From NCBI GenBank assembly GCA_030834695.1, contig JAUQXK010000124.1, forward strand, positions 1 through 64,000: a stretch of DNA of 64,000 nucleotides. The letters run 5' to 3'. Source of the stretch: Desulfobacterales bacterium (lineage in GTDB: Bacteria; Desulfobacterota; Desulfobacteria; Desulfobacterales; SpSt-501). This document shows, one piece after another, positions 17,024-25,582 of this stretch. How positions within the stretch are numbered: the stretch's first letter is position 1; the number at the start of each line of letters is the position of its first letter. Both the position numbers and the translations under genes were made by a program. The notes under the pieces were generated by a model. The model did no database searches, was not told the origin of the DNA, and saw only the letters and a list, made by a program, of their open reading frames with translations.

Positions 17024-17854
17024 TCACGATTCCGGCTTTCGTCCCCGGCAGACCATCAGCGGTGTGTAGGTGAAAACCCGTGGGTCGGCAAACAATCGGT
17101 CCAGCTCCGAGATGAACTCCGCGTAGCCTCCCGGGTATTCCTCGAAATCGTAACCCGATAGTTTTCCGGCGATCTCCGCTTTCTTACGCCAATTGAATTT
17201 TGCGTTCTCCTGAAAGGTGGCATAGATGAGGTTGTGGGGCGCGACCAAGACCTGGAGGTCTTGGAAACCCAAGTCGTAGAGGTAGGAATAGAGCTTGACT
17301 CCGACATAAGGATCGAAATTGCGCCGAGCCTCCAGCAGCTCCATGATACGGCCGACGGCCCTCTCGGTCCGCGGGGGGAAACCGTGAAACCGCAGGCAGT
17401 TGCAATCCAGATCGATCAGGCACATCGTGCCGCCGGGCCGGAGCGCATCCGCCACGTGGCGAACGAGATCGAAGCTTTGAGCGCGGTAGTACTCCAGGAC
17501 GAATCGGATCCAGATAAAATCGAATTGACCCAACTCGCCGAGCGGCTCGCGGATGTCCTTTACGAGAAACTCGAGCCCTTCGGCCCGGTAGTGCTGCCGC
17601 GCGAAATCAATCCGCTGGGCGGTCATGTCGACGCCCAGCGTTCCGCCGCCGGGCTGGGCCAGACGGTTCAAATGAAACGTGGTCTTGCCCGAGCCGCAGC
17701 CCAAATCGGCCACGCGCTGCCCGGGCTTCAAACCCGCCCAGCGGGCATGTTCCTCCACCGTCCGGCCGTCCGTCTTGACGTCCAGCCGGGTGGCCTCATC
17801 ATCGCTTTCCATCAGATACCCGCGCTCCGCCGCGGGCGGCGTCGATCGAGTCAT
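17024..17854 (-). CDS. SAM-dependent class I methyltransferase
   Basis: A 276-residue cytosolic methyltransferase. Motif I, VADLGCGSGKTT, binds S-adenosylmethionine. It is followed by LGVDMTAQRIDFA (acidic residue contacting the ribose), FLVKDIRE and FDFIWIRFVLEYY (motifs II-III) and ALRPGGTMCLIDLDC (motif IV), the Methyltransf_11/25 order. The substrate is unknown; there is no RNA- or quinone-specific mark I can see. The start is uncertain: the ATG at 17854 has no strong ribosome binding site, 17812 is another choice and 17950 would overlap the promoter zone of the divergent S1 gene. It is convergent with the PilZ-fusion gene. Confidence 0.8.
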   Translation of the reverse strand: MTRSTPPAAERGYLMESDDEATRLDVKTDGRTVEEHARWAGLKPGQRVADLGCGSGKTTFHLNRLAQPGGGTLGVDMTAQRIDFARQHYRAEGLEFLVKDIREPLGELGQFDFIWIRFVLEYYRAQSFDLVRHVADALRPGGTMCLIDLDCNCLRFHGFPPRTERAVGRIMELLEARRNFDPYVGVKLYSYLYDLGFQDLQVLVAPHNLIYATFQENAKFNWRKKAEIAGKLSGYDFEEYPGGYAEFISELDRLFADPRVFTYTPLMVCRGRKPES

Positions 17855-18022
17855 GCCGTATGCCGTAACCCAGGCCGTTGCGGTTGTCAATCCATAGACC
17901 GGAACCCGTTTAGCGGAACCGAGGCCGGCGGCCGTCCCGCCGGGTTCCAACTGTGCTTGTAATTGGTGAGCGTTTCTGCTATGGGGTGCGGTCTGGTATC
18001 ACGTATGGGAGGAACGACGTTC

Positions 18023-19477
18023 ATGACAAATCAACCAGAGACGCCCGCGTCTGAAGAGAATTTTGCCGAGCTGCTTGAAGCCTTCAGCCCGGGTGCACGC
18101 GCCGAAACCCGCGTCGGTGACCGGGTCAAGGGCCGGGTCATTTCGATCGGTAAGGACACGGTATTCGTAGACACCGGAATGAAAATCGATGCGGTGGTCG
18201 ACCGCAGCGAACTGCTGGACTCGGAACAGAACCTCACGTGTGCCGAGGGGGACGAGCTCGAGCTTTACGTGGCCGCCGTGGGAGAAAACGAGATCCGGCT
18301 CTCACGGGCCATTTCCGGAATTGGCGGTGCGCACATCCTGCGCGAGGCGCACCAGAAATCAGCCCCCGTCGAGGGCAAAGTCAAAGAAACCTGCAAGGGC
18401 GGCTTCCACATCGAAATCCTGCAGCGCCGCGCGTTCTGTCCGATCAGTCAGATCGACATCTCGCCGGTACCGGACCCGGCGGTGCATGTCGGAGCGACCT
18501 ATCAGTTCTTGATTACCCGCTTCGAAGAAAAGGGTCGCAACATCGTCGTGTCCCGGCGCGCGCTGCTCAACCGGGAGCTCGAAGTCGAGCGCAAGCGGTT
18601 TCTGGCAGCGTTGAATACCGGCGAGGTGCTCGACGGAAAAGTCACGCGGATTATGCCCTTCGGCGCATTCGTGGAGCTCACCCCCGGGTTGGAAGGCATG
18701 GTCCACATATCGGAGATCAGCTGGTCCAAGACGGCGGACCCGGCCGAGGTTCTTAAGCCCGGGAGCCGCCTGCGGGTCAAGGTCTTGGGAATCGAGGCGG
18801 CCGGCGAAAAAGGCCAGCCGCGGATCAGCCTTTCCGTCAAACAGCTCGAAGAGGACCCCTGGCTCACCGTTGAAGACAAGTTCCGCGAGGGGGATGTCGT
18901 TCACGGGAAGGTCACGCGCTGCATGAACTTCGGAGCCTTCGTCGAAATTGCCCCGGGCATAGAGGGCATGATCCACATCAGCGAGTTGAGCTACACCCGC
19001 CGGGTTCATAAGACCGAGGATGTCGTCAACCCTGGAGACAGCGTCAACGTGGCGGTCAAGGCCGTAGACACGGAGAAAAAGCGCATCTCGCTGAGCCTGC
19101 GCGACGCCGAAGGCGATCCGTGGGTCGAGGTCCTTGAGCGCTTTTCGGTCGGTCAGCGGGTGGACGGGGTCATCGAAAAAAAGGAAAAGTTCGGCTTTTT
19201 CATCCGGCTGGCGCCGGGCGTCACCGGACTGCTTCCGATGAGCAGCATCCGCCGCTCGTCATCCGCTGCCGCCCTGGAAAAATCAAGGGAAGGCGACACG
19301 CTGAACGTCGCCATCGAGGAGATCAACCTTCAACGGCGCCGAATTTCGCTGACCCCCTCCAGCTCAGCGGACGAGGGTGAATGGCAGCGCTTCACGCCCA
19401 ACAGCCGCGGATCGTCCCTCGGTTCGCTGGCCGAAAAACTGCAGAGCGCCATTTCCTCTCAGAAGAAATCCCGATAA
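18023..19477 (+). CDS. S1 RNA-binding repeat protein (ribosomal protein S1 homologue)
   Basis: A 484-residue protein built of about five S1 (OB-fold) RNA-binding repeats: near residues 33-100, 118-185 (weak), 203-272, 290-360 and 375-445. The two best, with GKVTRIMPFGAFVEL and GKVTRCMNFGAFVEI followed by GMVHISE and GMIHISE, are typical of ribosomal S1 and polynucleotide phosphorylase. It is shorter than six-repeat E. coli S1, so it may be the S1 of this lineage, a paralogue, or a regulator such as a Tex-like accessory; position gives no help. GGGAGGA lies before the ATG at 18023; an earlier in-frame start at 17963 has no such site. A terminator follows directly. Confidence 0.82.
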   Translation: MTNQPETPASEENFAELLEAFSPGARAETRVGDRVKGRVISIGKDTVFVDTGMKIDAVVDRSELLDSEQNLTCAEGDELELYVAAVGENEIRLSRAISGIGGAHILREAHQKSAPVEGKVKETCKGGFHIEILQRRAFCPISQIDISPVPDPAVHVGATYQFLITRFEEKGRNIVVSRRALLNRELEVERKRFLAALNTGEVLDGKVTRIMPFGAFVELTPGLEGMVHISEISWSKTADPAEVLKPGSRLRVKVLGIEAAGEKGQPRISLSVKQLEEDPWLTVEDKFREGDVVHGKVTRCMNFGAFVEIAPGIEGMIHISELSYTRRVHKTEDVVNPGDSVNVAVKAVDTEKKRISLSLRDAEGDPWVEVLERFSVGQRVDGVIEKKEKFGFFIRLAPGVTGLLPMSSIRRSSSAAALEKSREGDTLNVAIEEINLQRRRISLTPSSSADEGEWQRFTPNSRGSSLGSLAEKLQSAISSQKKSR

Positions 19478-19492
19478 CCACCCTCGATTCCC

Positions 19493-19525
19493 AAGGGGGC
19501 TCCGCCAACGGCCGGGCCCCCTTTT
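19493..19525 (+). terminator. rho-independent terminator after the S1 gene
   Basis: An 8-bp perfect stem AAGGGGGC/GCCCCCTT with a GC-rich loop, followed by two more T residues, begins 15 bases after the S1 stop codon. It also separates the convergent NrdD-tail-like gene. Confidence 0.7.
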
Positions 19526-19541
19526 AACCGATTTCGGCCGT

Positions 19542-19877
19542 CTACGGGCGGTAAGCCCTGCGCTCCTTGAACTCCGCCTGCTTGCCCGCATTCCACTGCG
19601 CAACCGGACGAAGGTATCCCACCACGCGGCTGTAAACTTCGCAGCGACGGTAGTTCGTGAGTTCCGGATTCTCTTTGAAACACGCCGTGCACTTGTTGTT
19701 GAACTTGCCGGGCTCCGGCTCGTACAGCGCTCCGCCGCTGATCGCAAAGCCTTCGGAGGTGAGCGCCACGTCAACCCGCACATCTTTTCCGCAGTCATGA
19801 CAGGTTCCGGGAAAGCACAGCTTCGCTTTTCCGGGATTCTCATCGAACAGCTCGTGCAGCCTTTGAATCGTCATCAT
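19542..19877 (-). CDS. stand-alone NrdD C-terminal (glycyl-radical) domain-like protein
   Basis: A 111-residue protein resembling only the last part of anaerobic ribonucleoside-triphosphate reductase (NrdD). The stretch CEVYSRVVGYLRPVAQWN, followed by GKQAEFKERRAY at the very end, matches the NrdD glycyl-radical loop, with Gly87 in the position that carries the radical. Two CxxC pairs (Cys26/29 and Cys63/66) precede it and resemble the NrdD zinc site, though they are spaced more widely. No catalytic barrel or activase (NrdG) is encoded nearby. GGAGGT lies 7 bases before the first of two ATG codons, so it is an intact gene rather than a fragment. It may act as a spare radical domain, as GrcA does for pyruvate formate-lyase; that role is inference. 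Confidence 0.75.
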   Translation of the reverse strand: MMTIQRLHELFDENPGKAKLCFPGTCHDCGKDVRVDVALTSEGFAISGGALYEPEPGKFNNKCTACFKENPELTNYRRCEVYSRVVGYLRPVAQWNAGKQAEFKERRAYRP

Positions 19878-20295
19878 CTTTCGACCTCCGCCGCTTCTGG
19901 ATGGGCATTTCAGAAAAGTTTACACCCGCTTCCTATGGTGTGTCAACTTTATGTCGGCCACCACTAATTGTATTGTATTGAATTATTGACGAAAAATTAT
20001 ATTTTTCAACCCCATGGTTGATGGACTCGTAAAAAGTCGTCACTCCGGCGGAGCCGGAGTCCAGGGGATTTCTAACTGCTTGTAAATGCTTGATTCCGGC
20101 GCCTGTCCTGGACCTGATCCAGGATTCGCCGGAATGACAAAAAAAACAGCATGTTCAGACTTTTTGCGAAATTATCACAGGTGTGCAAGCCGTAATCGAA
20201 TTCGAAGTTTAACGAATGCGGATTGAAACAAACTTGGTTGAATTAACAGGATCAGTGGTTAGAATCGAATATTCCCTGAAGCGGAGGGCAACCCG
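19878..20295. other. intergenic region with AT-rich start and family B repeat
   Basis: This gap of about 420 bases lies between the divergent NrdD-tail-like and AsmA genes. AT-rich sequence near 19960-20010 probably holds promoters. The middle is a family B repeat. No gene was found in it. Confidence 0.45.
20024..20172. repeat. MITE-like palindromic repeat, family B
   Basis: An approximately 150-bp element bounded by inverted ends GACTCGTAAAAAGTC and GACTTTTTGCGAAATT, enclosing arms with GTCACTCCGG and CCGGAATGAC. An AAACAGCATGTTCAGAC segment near the right end matches in inverted form the left part of the copy at 14391. No coding capacity. Confidence 0.7.
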
Positions 20296-22263
20296 ATGAA
20301 ATCAGCCTTGAAATGGTCGGCCATCGTCGCTGCAGCGCTGATCGTGGTTGTGATCGGCACCCTTCTGATCATCCCCAATTTCATCGATCCGAATCGGTAC
20401 AAACCCGAGTTGGAGCAGTACGTGCTGGAAACGACCGGCCGACGGCTGAGCGTCGACGGTGACGTGCGCCTGAGCCTGTTCCCCTGGGCCGGAGTGGCTT
20501 TCTCCGATCTCCGGCTGGGCAATCCCCCGTCGTTCGTCGAGAAGGACTTTCTCACGGTAAAATCCTTTGATGTACGGGTAAAACTCTGGCCCCTGCTGTC
20601 CAAACAGGTCGAGGTGGACCGCCTGGTGGTCAGCGAACCGCACCTTTCGCTCGTGACGAACCGGGACGGCGGAGTCAGCTGGGATTTCGGCGCGAAGCCG
20701 GCGCAGGCCAAACCACCTTCGGGCCCATCCGGATCCGAGCCGAAAGCCGGGCTGCCCATCGCATCGCTTCTGGTCGGCGAGCTCTCCGTTCAAAATGGCC
20801 GGATCCTGGTCATTGATCACACCAAGGGATCGCGTCAGGAAATCTCTGAATTGAACCTGGCGCTGCGGGATGTGTCTTTCGATCGTCCCGTGCGGTTGAC
20901 GCTCTCGGCCATGGCGGATCGCAAACCCCTATCGGTCGAAGGCCGCTTCGGACCGCTGGGCAGCACCCTCGGGCAGGGCCTTGTCCCGCTGGAGTTATCG
21001 GCGGATGCCTTTGACCATCTTAAGCTCAGAGTCAAGGGCACGCTGGAGAACTGGCCGGTCGCTCCGCTGGTGCGCGTCGAAGTGGAGGCAGCGGAATTTT
21101 CACCGCGCCGGCTGCTGGCCGCCATCGAGCAGCCGGCGCCGCCCACCGCGGACCTCAAGGTGCTGGAGCGCGCAGCTCTCAAGGCCCATATAGATGCGGA
21201 TGCCAAAGCCGTGAGGGTTTCCGATGCGGTGTTGATTCTCGACGATTCGAAACTGGACTTTTCTGCCAAGATAAAGGATTTTGCCAGGCCCAATGTCGCC
21301 TTCGACCTCCATCTCGATCAAATCGACATCGACCGCTACCTGCCGCCCCCATCCAAGGCTGGTGCCGGTTCGGCGCCCACCGGCCAACCGTCCGGGCCCG
21401 CCCCGCCGAAAACGGACTACACCCCACTGCGAAAACTGATACTGGACGGTCGTGCCCGGATCGACAAGTTGACCGTTGCCAACGCTCGGGCGCAAGATGT
21501 GATCCTGAAGATCGCCGCTAAAGACGGCGTTCTCTCGCTCGATCCTTTTTCCATGAAGCTTTACCAGGGGACGGCGGCCGGCAAGACCGTGGTGAATGTT
21601 ACGGGTGAAAGCCCGGTCACCGAATCCCACCTGGATTTGGACCGGGTTCAGGTAAATCCGTTGCTGAAAGATATTGCCGACAAAGACTTTCTGGAGGGCT
21701 CCACCCAGGCCCGGATCACGATCTCGACGACCGGAGATGATCCCGCCCGCATCAAGCGGAACCTGAACGGCAGGGGCAACCTCGTTCTCAGCGATGGCGC
21801 CATCGTCGGGGTCGATCTGGCCAACATGGTGCGCAACGCCAAGGCGACCCTCGGCGGAGAGGTGAAAACCGGCCGGAAGCCGCGCACGGACTTCGCCGAG
21901 TTGGCCGTGCCCTTCACGATCGAAAACGGGATCTTTCACACGCCGGAATCCGTGCTCAAATCACCGCTTCTGCGGCTGCAGGCATCCGGCAGGGCGGATC
22001 TGGTGAAAGAAACCCTGGATTTCCGCGTAGACCCCAAGGTGGTCGGCACGATCAAGGGACAAGGGGATGACAAGGACCGCGCCGGGCTGGGGGCGCCCGT
22101 CATCGTATCCGGAACCTTCGCCAGCCCCGCCTTCCGGCCCGATCTGGAAGGTCTGGCCAGGGACCGGCTCAAGCAGGCTCTCGGCCCATCTGCACCCGGC
22201 GGAGCGCCGGTCAAGGAAAAAGCCGGCGAACTGATAAAGGGCCTGCTGCCCGGCAAGAAGTAG
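20296..22263 (+). CDS. AsmA family envelope protein
   Basis: A 655-residue protein of the AsmA family, inner-membrane-anchored proteins with a long periplasmic beta-structure implicated in lipid transport and outer-membrane homeostasis. A single N-terminal membrane span (about residues 10-28) is followed by the typical opening FIDPNRYKPELEQYV and GRRLSVDGDVRLSLFPW, and VAFSDLRLGNP. A C-terminal AsmA_2-like part (from about residue 400) contains SQARITISTTGDDPARIKRN and LNGRGNLVLSDGAIVGVDL. A Pro/Gly/Ser linker lies at about 352-374. GGAGGG lies just before the ATG. The LEA14-like lipoprotein gene follows after 42 bases and is probably co-transcribed. Confidence 0.88.
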   Translation: MKSALKWSAIVAAALIVVVIGTLLIIPNFIDPNRYKPELEQYVLETTGRRLSVDGDVRLSLFPWAGVAFSDLRLGNPPSFVEKDFLTVKSFDVRVKLWPLLSKQVEVDRLVVSEPHLSLVTNRDGGVSWDFGAKPAQAKPPSGPSGSEPKAGLPIASLLVGELSVQNGRILVIDHTKGSRQEISELNLALRDVSFDRPVRLTLSAMADRKPLSVEGRFGPLGSTLGQGLVPLELSADAFDHLKLRVKGTLENWPVAPLVRVEVEAAEFSPRRLLAAIEQPAPPTADLKVLERAALKAHIDADAKAVRVSDAVLILDDSKLDFSAKIKDFARPNVAFDLHLDQIDIDRYLPPPSKAGAGSAPTGQPSGPAPPKTDYTPLRKLILDGRARIDKLTVANARAQDVILKIAAKDGVLSLDPFSMKLYQGTAAGKTVVNVTGESPVTESHLDLDRVQVNPLLKDIADKDFLEGSTQARITISTTGDDPARIKRNLNGRGNLVLSDGAIVGVDLANMVRNAKATLGGEVKTGRKPRTDFAELAVPFTIENGIFHTPESVLKSPLLRLQASGRADLVKETLDFRVDPKVVGTIKGQGDDKDRAGLGAPVIVSGTFASPAFRPDLEGLARDRLKQALGPSAPGGAPVKEKAGELIKGLLPGKK

Positions 22264-22305
22264 GGACAGCGCCGGTGGCGCTGCGATCGAAAGGAGAGAG
22301 CATCC

Positions 22306-22803
22306 ATGAAAAGACCGTTTCCGTATCGGGGTGCCGTCGTAATCGGGTTGGCCGGCTTGATTGCGGGCTGCGCCGGACTGGGCAAACCGCTCGAAACGCC
22401 GCGCATCTCTCTCTCCAATATCCAGATGCTGGAGGCCAGCGGCATGGAGTCCGCCTTCCTGGTCCAGCTGCGGGTTCAGAACCCGAACGAGGTGGACTTG
22501 GATATCCGCGGGGTGGACTGCGATGTCGAAATCAACGGCAGGCCCTTTGCCTACGGCATGTCCAACACCCCCGTCAGAATTCCGGCCTTCGGCTCCGATA
22601 CGGTCCCGGTCAAGGTCTACACGTCGGTGATCGATATTTTCAGAGGGCTGCTCAACCTCCAGGGCCGTGAGGATCTCAGCTATCAGGTGAAGGGCCGAGT
22701 GCGCATGAGCGGCGGCGCGTTTCTGCCCTCCTCGCTGCCCTTCGACTCCCAGGGTACCATTTCCGTCAAAGACCTATCCGCCGGCCGGCGCGGCTCATTC
22801 TGA
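22306..22803 (+). CDS. LEA14-like (LEA type 2 / WHy domain) lipoprotein
   Basis: A 165-residue lipoprotein: signal peptide with lipobox LIAGC and lipidated Cys22, then one immunoglobulin-like LEA type 2 domain. RVQNPNEVDLDIRGVDCDV and the NGRPFAYG segment are typical of the WHy family, found in plant desiccation proteins and in many Gram-negative lipoproteins. In bacteria its function is not settled, though it may stabilise envelope proteins under stress. AAGGAGA lies upstream of the ATG. It is the second gene after asmA and is followed by a strong terminator about 100 bases downstream. Confidence 0.85.
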   Translation: MKRPFPYRGAVVIGLAGLIAGCAGLGKPLETPRISLSNIQMLEASGMESAFLVQLRVQNPNEVDLDIRGVDCDVEINGRPFAYGMSNTPVRIPAFGSDTVPVKVYTSVIDIFRGLLNLQGREDLSYQVKGRVRMSGGAFLPSSLPFDSQGTISVKDLSAGRRGSF

Positions 22804-22903
22804 CCGGCCGCCAGCCGGAAGCCGACTTCGGGCGAGCTGGGGTTGATTCAAAGAACACCTGTGATATAAGCAACCTTACGTTGGAAATCGCAACTTGCTC
22901 ACC

Positions 22904-22937
22904 ACCGCCTGCGCCCTTCCGGTGCAGGCGGTTTTTT
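22904..22937 (+). terminator. strong rho-independent terminator abutting the next start codon
   Basis: An 11-bp stem beginning CCGCCTGC and closing GCAGGCGG, with a 5-base loop and a run of six T. It should end asmA-LEA14 transcripts. The ATG of the BT1-family transporter gene begins only 4 bases after the T-run, which is unusual. Confidence 0.8.
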
Positions 22938-22941
22938 GGCT

Positions 22942-24543
22942 ATGGCAAACCCGGCAAGCGCACATCGCACGAGCGGCCTGCTCAGCCGCGTGTGGCAGTG
23001 GTTCAGCATGGATTTCCTCGGCATCGTTCGGGAAATGCGGCTGAGCTATCTCCCGCCGTTGATGGTCTATCTGGCAGCCGGCGTCTCGGGATTCACGGGG
23101 ATCATCGAAAGCTTTTTCGTCAAGGACCAGCTGGGGCTGTCCGCCGCATTCCTCGCCGGCCTGGGATTCTGGGCCGGATTGCCCTGGGCGCTCAAGATGC
23201 CGATCGGCCACCTGGTCGACCTCTTTTGGCAGCGCAAGTCGTTTTTTGTTTATTTCGGGGCGCTGCTGATGGCGGCCGGCCTGCTGATCATGGTGGGGCT
23301 CACCGGCTACCGGGATTGGATGGCGGGCGTTCTGCCGCCGGACGTCTGGTACATCGTCTCCGCATTGATATCGCCCGCCGGCTTCGTCTTCCAGGACGTA
23401 GTGGCCGACGCCATGACGGTGGAGGCCGTCCCCCGTCACACGCCGGACGGCGAGCCGATCCCGGACGGCGAGCTGCAGCGTATGCACATCACCATGCAGA
23501 CGCTGGGGCGGATCGCCATCATCGGCGGTGCCGCCCTGGTGGCCGGAATGGGCGGCTGGCTGGCCAAGACCCTTTCGTATGCCGCGATGTACTGGATCTC
23601 GCTCGTCATACCGCTGATCTCGATCGCGGGCGTAACCCTGGGAGATATCAACTCCGGGCTGCGCCGGAGGCGCTACCGGAGCCGCGGCTTTTCCGAAGCG
23701 GAAATCCGCACGATGCTGCACGCCGAGAGGCCGGCCCTGGCGCCGAACTGGTACATTTTGGGCGGCAGTGCGGCTTTCGTCGCCATGAGTCTGGTGCTGG
23801 GGCTGTCCGATCTGGCGATCCGGATGGAGGCGATCTTCCTTGCCTCTCTGGCCATCATCGGCTATCTGGTCCATCAGCTCGTGGCGCCCATGGCGCCGGA
23901 CAAACGGCGAGAGATCATCGGCATCGCCCTGATCGTCTTCGTCTTCCGTGCCATGCCCTCGATCGGAGCCGGAGCCAGTTGGTGGCAGATCGACGTGCTC
24001 GGGTTCGACGAAGCCTTTTTCGGCACCCTGCGCCAGATTTCAGCGATCCTGGCCATTACGGGCTTGTTTGCCCTGCGGGGCTGGATGAGCCGTCGTCCGA
24101 TCCCGTACCTGGTGGTGTTTCTGTCGCTTTACGGCTCGGTGATGATGCTGCCCTTTATCGGCATGTTTTACGGGCTGCACGAATGGACTGAACGGGTGCT
24201 CGGGTTCGGCGCGCACGCCATCGCCCTGATCGACACCATGGCCGATTCCCCGCTGGGGCAGGTCGCCATGGTGCCCATGCTGGCCTGGATCGCGCGGGAG
24301 GCGCCCCAAGAACAGAAGGCCACTTATTTCGCGGTGATGGCGGCTTTCACCAACCTGGCGCTTTCCGGCGCCAGCCTCGGCACCAATTACATGAACCAAA
24401 TTTTTATCGTCGAACGCGGCAGCTACGGCGAGTTGGGCCGCTTGATGATCGCCGTGAACCTCATCGGCTTGATCCTTCCCATCGCGACGGTCCTGCTCGT
24501 CAACCGCTGGAGCTTTCGGCGGCCCGCAAACGCCGTGGTTTGA
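22942..24543 (+). CDS. BT1 (folate-biopterin transporter) family MFS membrane protein
   Basis: A 533-residue integral membrane protein with about 12 to 14 predicted spans. Its N-terminal half matches the BT1/folate-biopterin transporter branch of the major facilitator superfamily: ALKMPIGHLVDLF and the helix SPAGFVFQDVVADAMTVEA, equivalent to the DxxVDxM signature. A Gly/Asp-rich insert (about residues 170-185) and a basic loop after span 6 (RRRRYRSRGF) are cytosolic. Substrate is unknown: bacterial members of this family are largely uncharacterised and folate transport should not be assumed. There is no ribosome binding site before the ATG because a terminator sits there; a start further in, such as the Met before DFLGIV (residue 23), is possible. 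Confidence 0.8.
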   Translation: MANPASAHRTSGLLSRVWQWFSMDFLGIVREMRLSYLPPLMVYLAAGVSGFTGIIESFFVKDQLGLSAAFLAGLGFWAGLPWALKMPIGHLVDLFWQRKSFFVYFGALLMAAGLLIMVGLTGYRDWMAGVLPPDVWYIVSALISPAGFVFQDVVADAMTVEAVPRHTPDGEPIPDGELQRMHITMQTLGRIAIIGGAALVAGMGGWLAKTLSYAAMYWISLVIPLISIAGVTLGDINSGLRRRRYRSRGFSEAEIRTMLHAERPALAPNWYILGGSAAFVAMSLVLGLSDLAIRMEAIFLASLAIIGYLVHQLVAPMAPDKRREIIGIALIVFVFRAMPSIGAGASWWQIDVLGFDEAFFGTLRQISAILAITGLFALRGWMSRRPIPYLVVFLSLYGSVMMLPFIGMFYGLHEWTERVLGFGAHAIALIDTMADSPLGQVAMVPMLAWIAREAPQEQKATYFAVMAAFTNLALSGASLGTNYMNQIFIVERGSYGELGRLMIAVNLIGLILPIATVLLVNRWSFRRPANAVV

Positions 24544-24561
24544 ATTCATAGGTGGATAATC

Positions 24562-25572
24562 ATGAAACTTGGAATCATCGGTCTTCCGCTCTCCGGACGC
24601 TCAACGACCTTTGAAGCGCTGACCCGCCAGGGCGGGGAAACCGCCGCACGCGGGGAGGACCGCCTGGCGGTGGTGCGCGTGCCGGATGAACGCGTGGACC
24701 GGCTCAGCCGGATGTTCGAACCCCAGAAGACCATCTATGCCCAGGTGGAATATTTTTTGGCGGGACCGGGCAGCCAGAAGAAAGAAGCCAATCCCTGGCT
24801 GCCCGTGAAGGACTGCGACGCTCTGATTCTGGTGGTCCGCAACCATGGCCCCATCCGCCATCCGGTCGCGGATTTTCACACGGTCAACCAGGAGTTGATC
24901 CTCTCGGACCTCGTGCAGGTGGAAAAGCGCCTGGAACGCATCGAGCAGGATCATCGGCGCGGGAAGAAATTGAACGCCGACGAGCAAGCGCTGCTGATCG
25001 AATGTCGCAAGCGGCTGGAAAGCGAAACCCCGCTGCGCCACTGTCCCGAGCTGGCGGACGCCAAGCCCCTGAGAGGGTTTGCCCTGCTCACCGCCAAACC
25101 CATGTTGGTGGTCTTCAACAACGAGGAATCCGACCTGCAGATGCCGGAGATCGGCGAGTTGGCCGCCGGTGAAACCTGCCTGACCCTGCGCGCTAAAATC
25201 GAACAGGAGCTGGCGCGTATGAGCCCGGAGGAGGCGGCCGAATTCCTTAAGGAGTACCGGATCGGGGACTCCGCGATGGACCGCGTGATCCGCCTGTCCT
25301 ACGAGGTCATGGGCCTGATGTCTTTTTTCACGGTCGGCGACGACGAAGTGCGCGCCTGGACGATCCGCCGCGGCACGCCTGCAGTGGAAGCGGCCGGCGT
25401 AATTCACAGCGACATTCAGAAAGGATTCATCCGGGCCGAGGTGATCAGCTACGCGGATCTGATGGCGGCCGGCTCGACCGCCGAGGCGCGCCGCCGCGGG
25501 ACATTCCGCCTGGAAGGAAAAACGTATGAAGTCCGGGACGGCGACATCATCAACTTCCGGTTCAACGTCTGA
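24562..25572 (+). CDS. divergent YchF/Obg-related GTPase-like protein with TGS domain
   Basis: A 336-residue relative of YchF (OLA1), a ribosome-associated nucleotidase. The C-terminal TGS domain is strongly YchF-like: EVRAWTIRRGTPAVEAAGVI, then KGFIRAEVISYADL and GDIINFRFNV. The N-terminal G domain is altered: the P-loop reads GLPLSGRST with Arg where the catalytic Lys is expected, no clear DxxG motif follows (YFLAGPG instead), and the G4-like VVFNNEES retains NxxE. It is therefore either a nucleotidase with changed chemistry or a non-hydrolysing paralogue. AGGTGG precedes the ATG. The KAS III gene follows after 10 bases, so the two are probably co-translated. Confidence 0.82.
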   Translation: MKLGIIGLPLSGRSTTFEALTRQGGETAARGEDRLAVVRVPDERVDRLSRMFEPQKTIYAQVEYFLAGPGSQKKEANPWLPVKDCDALILVVRNHGPIRHPVADFHTVNQELILSDLVQVEKRLERIEQDHRRGKKLNADEQALLIECRKRLESETPLRHCPELADAKPLRGFALLTAKPMLVVFNNEESDLQMPEIGELAAGETCLTLRAKIEQELARMSPEEAAEFLKEYRIGDSAMDRVIRLSYEVMGLMSFFTVGDDEVRAWTIRRGTPAVEAAGVIHSDIQKGFIRAEVISYADLMAAGSTAEARRRGTFRLEGKTYEVRDGDIINFRFNV

Positions 25573-25582
25573 GGAGTCATTG

